Below, piece after piece: positions 5,428 to 12,936 of a stretch of 18,305 nucleotides of DNA. A program made the position numbers and the translations under genes. This stretch comes from Phelpsiimicrobium sp043802125 (GTDB lineage: Bacteria > Omnitrophota > Gorgyraeia > Velamenicoccales > Velamenicoccaceae). The stretch covers positions 1-18,305 of the forward strand of contig JAZDLG010000087.1 of the NCBI GenBank assembly GCA_043802125.1, in the 5' to 3' direction. How positions within the stretch are numbered: the stretch's first letter is position 1; each line of letters begins with the position of its first letter. The notes beneath the pieces are model-generated. The model was not told where the DNA came from. It did no database searches and saw only the letters and a list, made by a program, of their open reading frames with translations.

Positions 5428-7981
5428 CTTTACTCTTCTGCCATTTGACTTCAAAGACGTAGAGATAGCCGCCGGACTTCTCCTGCGTCTTATCAAACAG
5501 CTTAAAATGTTTTAAGCCCTCTCCACCGAAATAATATATCCTCGCCAACAGGCTCTTAGCCAACACCGTATCAAGCAGGACACTCTGGTATTTTTTATCC
5601 TTCTCTATAATGAGCGCGCTGTAATTCAGATTAGATGCCTTTTGCGTTACTTCCTTTAGCTGCCCGCCCTCAAGATATATGAGGCTCGAAGGTACTCCCC
5701 TTCTTTCAGGCGATGGGCTCAACACGTAGGCATGACGGTCATCTAAGTTGACCACAAGGCCGTTATCAAAGAAAAGGAGCTTATTGTCCTGCCTGGCCTC
5801 GGTCAATCCTGAAAAGTACCCAACGGGGAGAGAAAACCATTTTTTCGCTTCTTTCTCGTCAAGAAAGAGGATCTCCAGATATTTATTCTCGGCTTCCTCT
5901 TTTGTAAGGGCGTATTTTGTCATCGCGTACGTTATAAATCCCGTTTTAGTAAACTCCTTTTTCTTAAACCACATGTCAACGTTTTTAAAATCCCATCTAC
6001 CGATATAAGAAATAGTATTTATCTTCACGGGCATGTCATAAGAGACAATAAAATAAACAGGAGGCAGTTTATCGGGAACGGGAAACAGATACGCCAATAG
6101 CTCTTCGGCTCTCGCGGCAGAGAGATGCTCCTTTAAGTAGGCGCTCGCCTTAGCCTTATCTTTACTCAAAGCTTTTTTAACGATGTCAACCGCCCGGGAA
6201 GCGTCAAACCCGTCTTGTAACTGTAAGGTGTCCGCGGCTTTGTTGCCGCTTGAATTGATCATCCTTAAAATACCGACAGCCTCTTGTTCGTCATCCGCCA
6301 AAAGTACGCAAGCCATCCAGTAGGCATAAGGCGTATTCTGGGTCATGCCGTCAAACAAGACGCGCCTTTGGGCTATGGCCTTGAACCAATGGCCGAAATC
6401 CCACCAGGAATCTACGATGGCGTCTTTCGGCGTTTCCTTGTTTATCTTAGTCAAGACCTTATGCCACGTCTTGTTCATCTGGGGTGTCGTAGCTAAAAGC
6501 CTGTTATGAAGCTCTACCGTATTACAAACAAGATAAGATGAAAAAACGCACACAGTAAAAACCCTCGCCGCAAAACCAAACCCTTGAGTTAAGTACTTTC
6601 GCGTGGCTTTTTCAATGATCTCGTAAGCCTTGCTCACCGTTATACCGAAAGCCAGCCCAATAGGCGCTACGAGAAGAAGCACAAAACGCAAAGCTTCCAC
6701 TGAGGCGTAAAAGGTGCTGACTATCCACAAGACAAGGCACAGAAGGCCAAAACCATAACGGTCGTTTCTCAGGCCGTGTTCAGCCATAAAGATATAAACG
6801 AGCCCTATCATACTACCGAAGAAAACAACATATCCGCCCAATGATTGAGCTACCTGAAATGGCGCCATAGACCCTAATTCCGCGACTGTCAGATATACAT
6901 TAGGCCATGCCGAAGGCGCTATTTTGAGGACTTTAGAAAGGCGCAAAGGCTCAAGTATAATATCCTTCCATACGCCAAACCCGTTGAGCAAGATGACAAA
7001 AAAAGTGGTAAACGCGAAGAAAAGGCCAAAAGTTATAAAATAGCCCCTGATAGTGGACGGGTCCTTGCCCTCTTCTTTTAAGACGATCCTTTGATTGAGT
7101 ATAAAAAAGAGTAACGCGACGATCATAATATCAAAAACAAACCACCACCCCTTCCAGGTAGACGCATAAAAAGACAAAAATAGCCCGGAGAAACACGTCG
7201 CAACGGCCTGCCTGATCAGGCTTCTGTTATGGAAGCAATAAAGAAATGCGCCAAACGCCAGAAGCGGAAAAAGAACGTTATAGATATCCGTGTCAAACCA
7301 CTCGCCTACGCTCCTCATCATCAAAAAAGGCGAAAGATTAATAGCAATGGACGCGAAGAAAGCGCCAAGGTCGCCGGCCCCCAGCTTTTTTGCCACCAGA
7401 AAACTAAAAAAAGCGATAATGCACGATAGAAAAATAGGTATATAAAAAAGCACTTCTGACAGATAAATGTCTTTATCAAAAAATGAGGCTACCTTATAAA
7501 AAACAAGGCCTAACATAAGGTGGATGTTCTTGGTCGTAGCCTTGTCAATAGGGTTTCCTATCAGGTCATCGTATTGGACACCGTTTACCACACGGTCCCC
7601 GATATGCCCTTTTAAAATAAGGTTATTTAAAAGGCGATACCAATAATAAGAATCTATGCCGTTCAAATAGACGTGCCCATTCTCGTCGCGATAGTAGTCT
7701 TTTAGGCCGGCCGCGCGGCCGGCTATCTTGGCCTCTATATCACCTTTATGCGTCTTTAACCTGTCTTTAAAGGCTTCATTGACTAATTTAAATTCTACAG
7801 AGGCCGGCAGGGATGAGAATTTTTTGTGTACTGCCCCGGCAACAGCCGACGATTCCGCGTCATATACCTCCTGCTTAGCCAAGATATCAAAGTAAGGCAT
7901 CCACTGAGGATAGAACCTGAAAAAAACACCTATTGCCATTGAGACGAGGACGAGGGCCAGCGGTATTATTTTATTTTTCAT
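5417..7981 (-). CDS. STT3/PglB/AglB-type oligosaccharyltransferase
   Basis: An 854-residue integral membrane protein with an N-terminal membrane helix (about residues 5-23), many further hydrophobic helices to about residue 490, and a large soluble C-terminal domain. It has the catalytic landmarks of STT3-family enzymes, which move a lipid-linked glycan onto asparagine in N-x-S/T sequons outside the membrane. These are GIDSYYWYR with an acidic residue at 110, EWFDTD at 227-232 (the second acidic motif), TVAE at 365-368 (the TIxE-like loop), ALRF around Arg432, and WWDFG at 526-530, a variant of WWDYG. Residues 31-105 form a longer first extracytoplasmic loop than I would expect. A good Shine-Dalgarno, AAGGAG, precedes the ATG. 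It sits between queA and tgt, an unexpected place. Substrate and glycan are unknown, and no glycan-assembly gene is visible nearby. Confidence 0.88.
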   Translation of the reverse strand: MKNKIIPLALVLVSMAIGVFFRFYPQWMPYFDILAKQEVYDAESSAVAGAVHKKFSSLPASVEFKLVNEAFKDRLKTHKGDIEAKIAGRAAGLKDYYRDENGHVYLNGIDSYYWYRLLNNLILKGHIGDRVVNGVQYDDLIGNPIDKATTKNIHLMLGLVFYKVASFFDKDIYLSEVLFYIPIFLSCIIAFFSFLVAKKLGAGDLGAFFASIAINLSPFLMMRSVGEWFDTDIYNVLFPLLAFGAFLYCFHNRSLIRQAVATCFSGLFLSFYASTWKGWWFVFDIMIVALLFFILNQRIVLKEEGKDPSTIRGYFITFGLFFAFTTFFVILLNGFGVWKDIILEPLRLSKVLKIAPSAWPNVYLTVAELGSMAPFQVAQSLGGYVVFFGSMIGLVYIFMAEHGLRNDRYGFGLLCLVLWIVSTFYASVEALRFVLLLVAPIGLAFGITVSKAYEIIEKATRKYLTQGFGFAARVFTVCVFSSYLVCNTVELHNRLLATTPQMNKTWHKVLTKINKETPKDAIVDSWWDFGHWFKAIAQRRVLFDGMTQNTPYAYWMACVLLADDEQEAVGILRMINSSGNKAADTLQLQDGFDASRAVDIVKKALSKDKAKASAYLKEHLSAARAEELLAYLFPVPDKLPPVYFIVSYDMPVKINTISYIGRWDFKNVDMWFKKKEFTKTGFITYAMTKYALTKEEAENKYLEILFLDEKEAKKWFSLPVGYFSGLTEARQDNKLLFFDNGLVVNLDDRHAYVLSPSPERRGVPSSLIYLEGGQLKEVTQKASNLNYSALIIEKDKKYQSVLLDTVLAKSLLARIYYFGGEGLKHFKLFDKTQEKSGGYLYVFEVKWQKSKDGL
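7706..7723 (-). repeat. Perfect 18-base GC palindrome inside the STT3-type gene
   Basis: The arms gccggccgc and gcggccggc are exact reverse complements with no loop. The palindrome encodes residues 87-92 (AGRAAG) in the first extracytoplasmic loop, a region without family motifs. Such a pure G+C run stands out from the AT-richer flanks. Confidence 0.7.
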
Positions 7982-7999
7982 ATAGCTCCTTATAAAATG

Positions 8000-8032
8000 A
8001 GGCCCTTCCCTTATATGGTATTGGGAAGGCCT
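8000..8032 (-). promoter_or_regulatory. Hairpin between queA and the STT3-type gene
   Basis: The arms aggcccttccc (8000-8010) and gggaaggcct (8023-8032) pair over ten bases with one bulge around a 12-base AT-rich loop. It lies five bases after the queA stop. On the transcribed strand it is followed by CATTTTAT, a short broken T-run, and then by the Shine-Dalgarno of the next gene. It could be a weak, leaky terminator or an mRNA stability element separating queA from the downstream genes. Confidence 0.55.
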
Positions 8033-8037
8033 GATCC

Positions 8038-9069
8038 CTACTGGATCAACATAGCGTCGCCGTAACTATAGAAACGGTATTCCTTAAGTACGGCTTCTCT
8101 GTAAGCTTCCAATATCAGGTCTCGTCCGGCAAAGGCCGATACCAGCATCAAAAGCGAGGTGCGCGGAAGATGAAAATTTGTTATAAGACTATCCACCACC
8201 CTGAAAGAAAACGTTGGATAGATAAAAAGGCGGCTTTCGCCTGTCAACTTATTCTCCGCGCCATCGGCCAACAAATCGCAGGCTCTATCCTCAAGAGCCT
8301 TGCAGACTGTTGTCCCTACTGCAACCACTCTTTTTTTATCTTTTTTTGCCTTGCGGACGCATGCGACTGTTTCGCAAGGTATCTCATAATACTCCGGCAG
8401 CATACGGTGGCCTCTGATATCCTGGGAGCGCACCGGTGAAAAAGTAGCGTAATTAACGTGAAGGGTAAGTGTCGCGACCTCTACCCCTTTTTCTTTAAGC
8501 CGGGCAAGCAGGCCCTTTGAAAAATGCAGCCCTGCCGTTGGCGCTGCCACCGCGCCCTCATTTTTGGCAAAGACAGTCTGATATCTACAAATGTCCAAAA
8601 GTGTCGGAGAACGCTCAATATATGGAGGCAGCGGCAAGAGCCCTATCTTTTCCATGACCTCAGGGCCACATGCCTCCTGAAATTCCACGATCTTTTGCAC
8701 AGGATCAACCAGACGGCACGAAAACCCTTTATCAAAAAGCAGCTCCTCATCCTTCTTAAGCCTGGCCAATGGCTTGATCAACGCCTGGTAGCGCCTATAA
8801 CTTTTATCCTGGGGAGCCAACAAAAGAACTTCAACCTTACCGCCTGAACGGCGCCGGCCCATCAAACGGGCCCGCAACACTTTAGTGTCGTTTAAAACCA
8901 GCAGGTCACCTTTTCTCAAAAAATTTATTATATCGCAGAATCTATGGTGCTCTAACAGTCTATTTGAGGTGTTTATTACAAGAAGGCGCGACGATCCCCT
9001 GCGATGCGCCGGATACTGGGCGATAAGCTCCTGAGGCAACGCATAATCAAAATCAGAAAGTTGAAACAT
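8038..9069 (-). CDS. queA: S-adenosylmethionine:tRNA ribosyltransferase-isomerase
   Basis: Transfers and rearranges the ribose of SAM onto preQ1 in tRNA to give epoxyqueuosine. The 343-residue length is normal for the family. Diagnostic segments run in order: YALPQELIAQYPAHRRGSSR, GDLLVLNDTKVLRARLMG, EGAVAAPTAGLHFS, VGTTVCKALE and ITNFHLPRTSLLMLVSAFAG, ending in YRFYSYGDAMLI. It starts three bases after the stop of the SpoIID-like gene with only a weak upstream GGTTG, so translation is probably coupled. With tgt and queH it completes three late steps of queuosine synthesis in this window. Confidence 0.97.
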   Translation of the reverse strand: MFQLSDFDYALPQELIAQYPAHRRGSSRLLVINTSNRLLEHHRFCDIINFLRKGDLLVLNDTKVLRARLMGRRRSGGKVEVLLLAPQDKSYRRYQALIKPLARLKKDEELLFDKGFSCRLVDPVQKIVEFQEACGPEVMEKIGLLPLPPYIERSPTLLDICRYQTVFAKNEGAVAAPTAGLHFSKGLLARLKEKGVEVATLTLHVNYATFSPVRSQDIRGHRMLPEYYEIPCETVACVRKAKKDKKRVVAVGTTVCKALEDRACDLLADGAENKLTGESRLFIYPTFSFRVVDSLITNFHLPRTSLLMLVSAFAGRDLILEAYREAVLKEYRFYSYGDAMLIQ

Positions 9070-9072
9070 GGA

Positions 9073-10212
9073 CTACGACAACCGGACGATTTCAGCGCCC
9101 GGATAATAGAAATCCAGGATCTGCTTGTAGTTGTAACCTTTATTAGACATCCCGTAGGCCCCCCATTGGCATAAACCTACGCCGTGACCCCAGCCTTTAC
9201 CGCTGAAGATAACCCGGTCACGTTCAATGACTATGGAAAAATTTGTGCTGCGTATCAAATCCGGGCCAAGAAGCGACCTAAAATCTTTCGCAGAGATGAC
9301 CATGCTCTGTCCAACCGCGTCTTTTAATTCAAGGGTCCGCACCCTTCCTGTACCTGTGCGTTCGGTAACAGAAACATTATTCAGATCCTCTTTGGACTGA
9401 TAACGTGACCCTAACTTCTTTATGATAGTCTTTAGGTTCAATTCCGCCTTCCAGTAGTAGTGCGGAGAATCCGAGCAAAAGGAACAGGCGCTACCGCCTT
9501 TTAAGGGCAGCATATCTATCTTCCATAACTCACCTGCATACTCCGTGGCCCCGCCGCAGGTCGCGTGAAAATACGCCGGGAAGAGTTTACCCTTATATGT
9601 CAGGACTTCACCGCTGGTGAAATTCACAGCTCTGTTAGTCTTGCGTTTCTCCGAAGAATAGCCGCCATATACCTGGGAAGAAGTATCAGCTGCCACGTCG
9701 TAATCTTTGGATCTCATCACTTCTTTTTGATAAAGCGCGTAAGTCCGGGATGCGACAGCCTGCGCCTTAATGGCGTCAATAGGCCACTTATGCGATATCT
9801 CATGATACAAAACGCCTTTTAGATAGGATTCAAGGTCCAGAGCATTGACGACAAGAAGCTTGCCTGAGGCGTCCTTATAAATAGAGATATCCCCGCGGTA
9901 GGACCTGTTATTTATCGAAATAGCCGCCTTGTTTTTAGATATGACCATTATGGCGTCGGTATTATAAATAGTGTTTTTGACTTTAATACCACCCTCGGAC
10001 GGCGTTACTTTCATCCCTAAAAAGTTTCTGCCGCGATAGAGAGGTATTTCTGTGCGCGCGTCTACGATCTCAAAACTACCAGTAACCGAAAGTGTCGCCT
10101 CCGCTTTATCTTTTAAAACGGCTACGCGTATCTTGATCGGCTCTTTACCGAAGCCCGGCTCCAAGCCAAGAAAGACCAGAAAAAGTACCAAAGGTAAAAA
10201 GTTTTTTTTCAT
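9073..10212 (-). CDS. SpoIID/LytB-domain exported cell-wall protein
   Basis: SpoIID family members act as lytic transglycosylases on peptidoglycan glycan strands stripped of stem peptides. From the ATG at 10212 the protein is 379 residues and begins with a plausible signal peptide (a Lys-Lys pair, then FLPLVLFLVFLGLEPG), so it probably acts outside the membrane. The domain follows: LESYLKGVLYHEISHKWP with the likely catalytic Glu138, AIKAQAVASRTYAL, AYFHATCGG, CSFC at 243-246 followed by SPHYYW, and HGVGLCQWGA at 343-352. I chose 10212 because it overlaps the preceding stop as ATGA and puts the signal peptide first. An in-frame ATG at 10230 would add six residues. A position next to queA is also common in Clostridia. 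Nothing here indicates sporulation, so a general septal or wall-remodelling role is likelier. Confidence 0.9.
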   Translation of the reverse strand: MKKNFLPLVLFLVFLGLEPGFGKEPIKIRVAVLKDKAEATLSVTGSFEIVDARTEIPLYRGRNFLGMKVTPSEGGIKVKNTIYNTDAIMVISKNKAAISINNRSYRGDISIYKDASGKLLVVNALDLESYLKGVLYHEISHKWPIDAIKAQAVASRTYALYQKEVMRSKDYDVAADTSSQVYGGYSSEKRKTNRAVNFTSGEVLTYKGKLFPAYFHATCGGATEYAGELWKIDMLPLKGGSACSFCSDSPHYYWKAELNLKTIIKKLGSRYQSKEDLNNVSVTERTGTGRVRTLELKDAVGQSMVISAKDFRSLLGPDLIRSTNFSIVIERDRVIFSGKGWGHGVGLCQWGAYGMSNKGYNYKQILDFYYPGAEIVRLS

Positions 10213-10415
10213 CTTTTTGATATTGCCCATAAGATAAAAGATATGACAAGACTTAAAAGAATAGATGTAGTCAGAGGAAAATAAAACGATACGTTCTTTC
10301 TCTGGATAAATATGTCTCCGGGCAAGCGGCCGATAAAAGGTATCTTAGCCCATACATTCCAAAAAAGGCCCACCAGGATAAAAACCACGCCTATTATGAT
10401 GAAAAATTTAGCCAT
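10209..10415 (-). CDS. DUF2905 family small membrane protein
   Basis: A 68-residue protein with two predicted membrane helices (about residues 4-22 and 46-65). Between them lies the family signature IGRLPGDIFIQRKNVSFYFPLTTSILLSL. The function of the family is not known to me. It overlaps its upstream neighbour by 22 bases and its downstream neighbour by four, so it is embedded in the operon. DUF2905 genes often occur near ruvB, spoIID and queA in other bacteria, which supports the call but does not assign a role. Confidence 0.88.
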   Translation of the reverse strand: MAKFFIIIGVVFILVGLFWNVWAKIPFIGRLPGDIFIQRKNVSFYFPLTTSILLSLVISFILWAISKR

Positions 10416-10909
10416 ATAACGAGCGTATCCTGCCCTTCGTCATCCTCAGGACGGTATCCTGACTTTGCATTCTCTCTGTTGACAACCCTAACGATCTGCT
10501 CTCTGGATCCCTGATCAGTGGGCAAATATACTTTTAAACCGCTGACTTCCCCTCCTTCAGTCAAGACCACTCCGACAAAAACAGCCCCGTCTTTATACAA
10601 CCAATCAACCAGCCGCTCCAAGCGCTCTTTTTTTTCAGCCTGCGGCGTAAATGCCGGCACAGGACGAGCTAACCACGCGCCGGCCTCCGGCTCCTCGTAA
10701 GTCTTGGCAACCTGGGCAACAGTGGACCGCTGCCACAAAAAAGTAACCAGGACAAATAAAAATATCAAAATGGAGCCCACCCGGGCTGAAGCCCGGGGTT
10801 CCCTGGGCCCCAAAATCTGGATGCCCAAGCGGCCAATCTCCGTCCGCGCCATAAATGGCGCGGTTTTGTGGCCGCGGGGTATAAAAAATCTAAAAAAACG
10901 AAGCGCCAT
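10394..10909 (-). CDS. Unrecognised membrane-anchored protein with palindrome-encoded N-terminal insert
   Basis: I do not recognise a family. The 171-residue product has a basic N-terminus (MALRFFRFF), a Gly/Arg/Pro-rich stretch at about residues 11-45, one membrane helix (ILIFLFVLVTFLW, about 48-60) and a soluble C-terminal part. That part contains an acidic/basic helix (EKKERLERLVDWLYKDG) and strand-like VFVGVVLTEGG and GLKVYLP, ending in TLVIWLNF. A single-pass protein with an extracytoplasmic domain is likely. The ATG overlaps the preceding stop as TAATG and has AGGAG 12 bases upstream, so this start is well supported. The stretch before the helix is encoded by two perfect palindromes and looks inserted. 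A GTG just before the helix is a possible alternative start that would exclude it. Confidence 0.7.
   Translation of the reverse strand: MALRFFRFFIPRGHKTAPFMARTEIGRLGIQILGPREPRASARVGSILIFLFVLVTFLWQRSTVAQVAKTYEEPEAGAWLARPVPAFTPQAEKKERLERLVDWLYKDGAVFVGVVLTEGGEVSGLKVYLPTDQGSREQIVRVVNRENAKSGYRPEDDEGQDTLVIWLNFSS
10779..10863 (-). repeat. Two palindromes in the N-terminal codons of the unrecognised membrane protein
   Basis: The first has arms cccgggct (10780-10787) and agcccggg (10790-10797) around a two-base loop. The second has arms ccgcgccat (10844-10852) and atggcgcgg (10855-10863), also around two bases. Both are perfect and GC-rich, and the frame is open through them. They encode residues 16-44, ahead of the single membrane helix. 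Confidence 0.78.
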
Positions 10910-11304
10910 TATCCTATAAGCTCCTTGGTAACTTCTAAAATTTCTTCTCTGCCGAAAGGCTTGCGAAGCATTTTATCTATGGCCCCTTCGTCTAACATAG
11001 CCAGACAATCCGCGATATGGGCGGCAACACCTTTAGGCCAACCTGTCATAATGCATACTTTTAATCCGGGGTTGATTTTTTTCAATTCGCGGAAAATATC
11101 CAATCCGTTCATTTCCGGTAAATGAATATCCAAAAAGATCAGGTCAAAAACACGGTGCCGCACTTTTTCAATGGCTTCGGCGCCGCAAGAAGCCCATTCA
11201 GCCGCATATCCCGCTTTTTCTAATATGGCTTTCATGGTAAGGCCCGTATCTTCTTCGTCGTCAATGATGAGCAAAACGTGTTTATTCCCAGGCAATTCCG
11301 CCAT
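10909..11304 (-). CDS. Stand-alone response-regulator receiver protein
   Basis: A 131-residue CheY-like receiver domain with no output domain. The acidic pair is Asp15-Asp16 (IIDDEED), the phosphoacceptor is Asp59 in FLDIHLPEMNG, the switch threonine is Thr87 (CIMTGW) and the conserved lysine is Lys115 (LRKPFG), so it should be phosphorylatable. The ATG at 11304 lies 12 bases after the queH stop and follows a purine-rich GGGGGGTGG. An in-frame start at 11397 inside queH would add a basic segment foreign to receivers. No histidine kinase is encoded nearby, so the partner is unknown. The stop overlaps the next gene, which may link the two. Confidence 0.92.
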   Translation of the reverse strand: MAELPGNKHVLLIIDDEEDTGLTMKAILEKAGYAAEWASCGAEAIEKVRHRVFDLIFLDIHLPEMNGLDIFRELKKINPGLKVCIMTGWPKGVAAHIADCLAMLDEGAIDKMLRKPFGREEILEVTKELIG

Positions 11305-11315
11305 ATCCACCCCCC

Positions 11316-11867
11316 TTATCCTTTCTTCTCTCTTTGTTCTATCGCCTCTTTCTCGGAATAAATACAGCCGCAATAATTCTGGTGATAAAGCTGCCACTCT
11401 TTGGAAACCTTGTGAGACTCGGCAAAACCGCGGCGAAAATCCCTCGCCAAGAAGCTAAGGCCGTATTTCAAAGCAAGCTCTTCGCCTAAAATTTTTATTT
11501 TATCTATGTCCTGATAAGGGCTTAAAAGAAGAGTCGTCGTAAAATTAGGTATGCCATGTTCTGCGGCGACACGGGCCGTCTCTTCTAACCGTATTCTCCA
11601 GCAAAACATGTGCTGCTCGCCTCTGCTCTCTATGCATGAGATCTCTCTTATAAATTTCTCAAAATCATAGCGGTGGTAGATAACGCTTAAAGAAAGCCGT
11701 TCGGCCGCAGCTAAAACCGCCTCATACCTCTTTTTGTATTCAGAGTAAGGATGAATGTTGGGATTGTAAAAAAACCCTTCAACATCAAAACCTTCGTCTA
11801 TAAGCGCCCGAGCCGGATACACAGCGCACGGCCCGCAACAAATATGTAGAATGACCTTCACCTTCAT
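11316..11867 (-). CDS. queH: Epoxyqueuosine reductase QueH
   Basis: The metal-dependent (non-cobalamin) enzyme that reduces epoxyqueuosine to queuosine in tRNA, formerly DUF208. It has 183 residues, with LHICCGPCAVYPA at 7-19 (Cys10, Cys11, Cys14), FFYNPNIHPYSEY at 32-44, Cys78, FCWRIRLEETA with Cys89, LLLSPYQD at 113-120 and YCGCIYSE with Cys166 and Cys168. The clustered cysteines fit the iron-sulfur and iron site known for this family. It overlaps the end of ruvB by four bases (ATGA). Presence of QueH, with no QueG in this window, is common in anaerobes. Confidence 0.95.
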   Translation of the reverse strand: MKVKVILHICCGPCAVYPARALIDEGFDVEGFFYNPNIHPYSEYKKRYEAVLAAAERLSLSVIYHRYDFEKFIREISCIESRGEQHMFCWRIRLEETARVAAEHGIPNFTTTLLLSPYQDIDKIKILGEELALKYGLSFLARDFRRGFAESHKVSKEWQLYHQNYCGCIYSEKEAIEQREKKG

Positions 11868-12874
11868 GGCCGGGGTTGGATAAAATCAAGATGCTGATAG
11901 GCGAGAGCCGTCGCTTCTCTACCGCGCGAGGTCCTCTTTAAGAAACCTGCTTTCAAGAGATATGGCTCAATAGTATCAACTATAGTATCCTGCTCTTCAT
12001 TCAAGGTCGCGGCCAACGTCTCTATCCCAACAGGCCCGCCTTGATACGTTGAAATAATGGCGCGAAGCACCTTGCGGTCCACTTCATCCAATCCGGCTGC
12101 GTCTATGCCGAGGCTGGCAAGAGCGCTATCGGCTATATCCTGAGTTATGGCGTTCGCCGCCTTCACCTGTGCATAGTCCCTGACGCGTTTCAATAACCTA
12201 TTGGCGACGCGGGGAGTGCCGCGGGCCCGGCGGGCTATCTCAAGGGATCCGCTCTCGTCTATCTTGATACCCAAAAGGCCGGCTGAGCGCTTAATGATAG
12301 TACTTAAATCCTTCTGTTTATAAAAATCAAAATGGTGCAGGATGCCGAATCTGGAGCGAAGTGGCGAACCTATAAGCCCGCTGCGCGTAGTAGCGCCCAC
12401 CAAAGTGAAACGTTTAAGATTGAACTTGATGGTCCTGGCGTAAGGGCCTTTATCAATGACAAAATCTATCTGGTAATTTTCCATCGCAGGATAAAGGAAT
12501 TCTTCTACGACTTTAGAGAGGCGGTGTATCTCATCTATAAAAAGCACGTCGCCTTCTTCAAGATTGGTCAGGATGCCTATGAGGTCGCCGGCGCGCTCTA
12601 TGGCCGGGCCTGAAGTAGCGGTTATCTTGGAACCCATCTCATGGGCGATAATGGTAGCAAGGCACGTCTTACCTAATCCCGGCGGGCCGCAAAGAAGGAC
12701 ATGCTCCAAGGGTTCGTTCCTCTGCTTAGCCGCTGTCAGGGAAACCTTAAGATTGTCTACGAGCTCCTGCTGGCCGATAAACTCGTCCAGCGCCGTCGGC
12801 CTTAGAGAAATATTTAAGACGACATCTTCGTCAGTTTCGCTCTTTTCCGCAAACGGATAGAATTTTTCGTCCAT
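11864..12874 (-). CDS. ruvB: Holliday junction branch migration ATPase RuvB
   Basis: The AAA+ motor that drives branch migration of Holliday junctions with RuvA. The 336-residue length is typical. It has LRPTALDEFIGQ near the N-terminus, Walker A GPPGLGKT at 63-70, Walker B FIDEIHR at 112-118, sensor 1 GATTR at 160-164, arginine-finger region PLRSRFG and sensor 2 GTPRVANRLLKRVRD from 219. The C-terminal winged helix ends in GRTATA-like GREATALAYQH. The ATG lies only nine bases from a hairpin arm, with GGGAA as the best upstream ribosome-site candidate. ruvA and ruvC are not in the window. Confidence 0.97.
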   Translation of the reverse strand: MDEKFYPFAEKSETDEDVVLNISLRPTALDEFIGQQELVDNLKVSLTAAKQRNEPLEHVLLCGPPGLGKTCLATIIAHEMGSKITATSGPAIERAGDLIGILTNLEEGDVLFIDEIHRLSKVVEEFLYPAMENYQIDFVIDKGPYARTIKFNLKRFTLVGATTRSGLIGSPLRSRFGILHHFDFYKQKDLSTIIKRSAGLLGIKIDESGSLEIARRARGTPRVANRLLKRVRDYAQVKAANAITQDIADSALASLGIDAAGLDEVDRKVLRAIISTYQGGPVGIETLAATLNEEQDTIVDTIEPYLLKAGFLKRTSRGREATALAYQHLDFIQPRP

Positions 12875-12882
12875 AATGGTAT

Positions 12883-12924
12883 TCCCGCTTACGCGGGATT
12901 TCGCTGAATGCGCCTTCGGCGCAT
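12883..12924 (-). repeat. Two hairpins in the scpA-ruvB spacer
   Basis: The first has arms tcccgc (12883-12888) and gcggga (12893-12898) around a four-base loop. The second has arms atgcgcc (12908-12914) and ggcgcat (12918-12924) around a three-base loop. They fill most of a 62-base gap in an otherwise closely packed gene series. No T-run follows either in the direction of transcription, so they are unlikely to be intrinsic terminators. The first sits directly before the ruvB start and could influence its translation. Confidence 0.75.
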
Positions 12925-12936
12925 ATTGGTGCTCAA

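Noticed and set aside
5428..5496. Upstream ATG extension of tgt by 23 residues
   Set aside because: The extra residues are encoded inside the STT3-type gene in another frame and do not match Tgt N-termini. The ATG at 5427 follows a purine-rich site and fits the family.
10394..10909. GerMN-type or other named sporulation domain in the unrecognised membrane protein
   Set aside because: The C-terminal part has a loosely similar strand pattern, but I could not identify the conserved motif, so I left it unnamed.
11305..11397. Upstream start for the receiver protein inside queH
   Set aside because: It adds 31 mostly charged residues before a canonical receiver N-terminus. The ATG at 11304 has the expected position and a G-rich upstream site.
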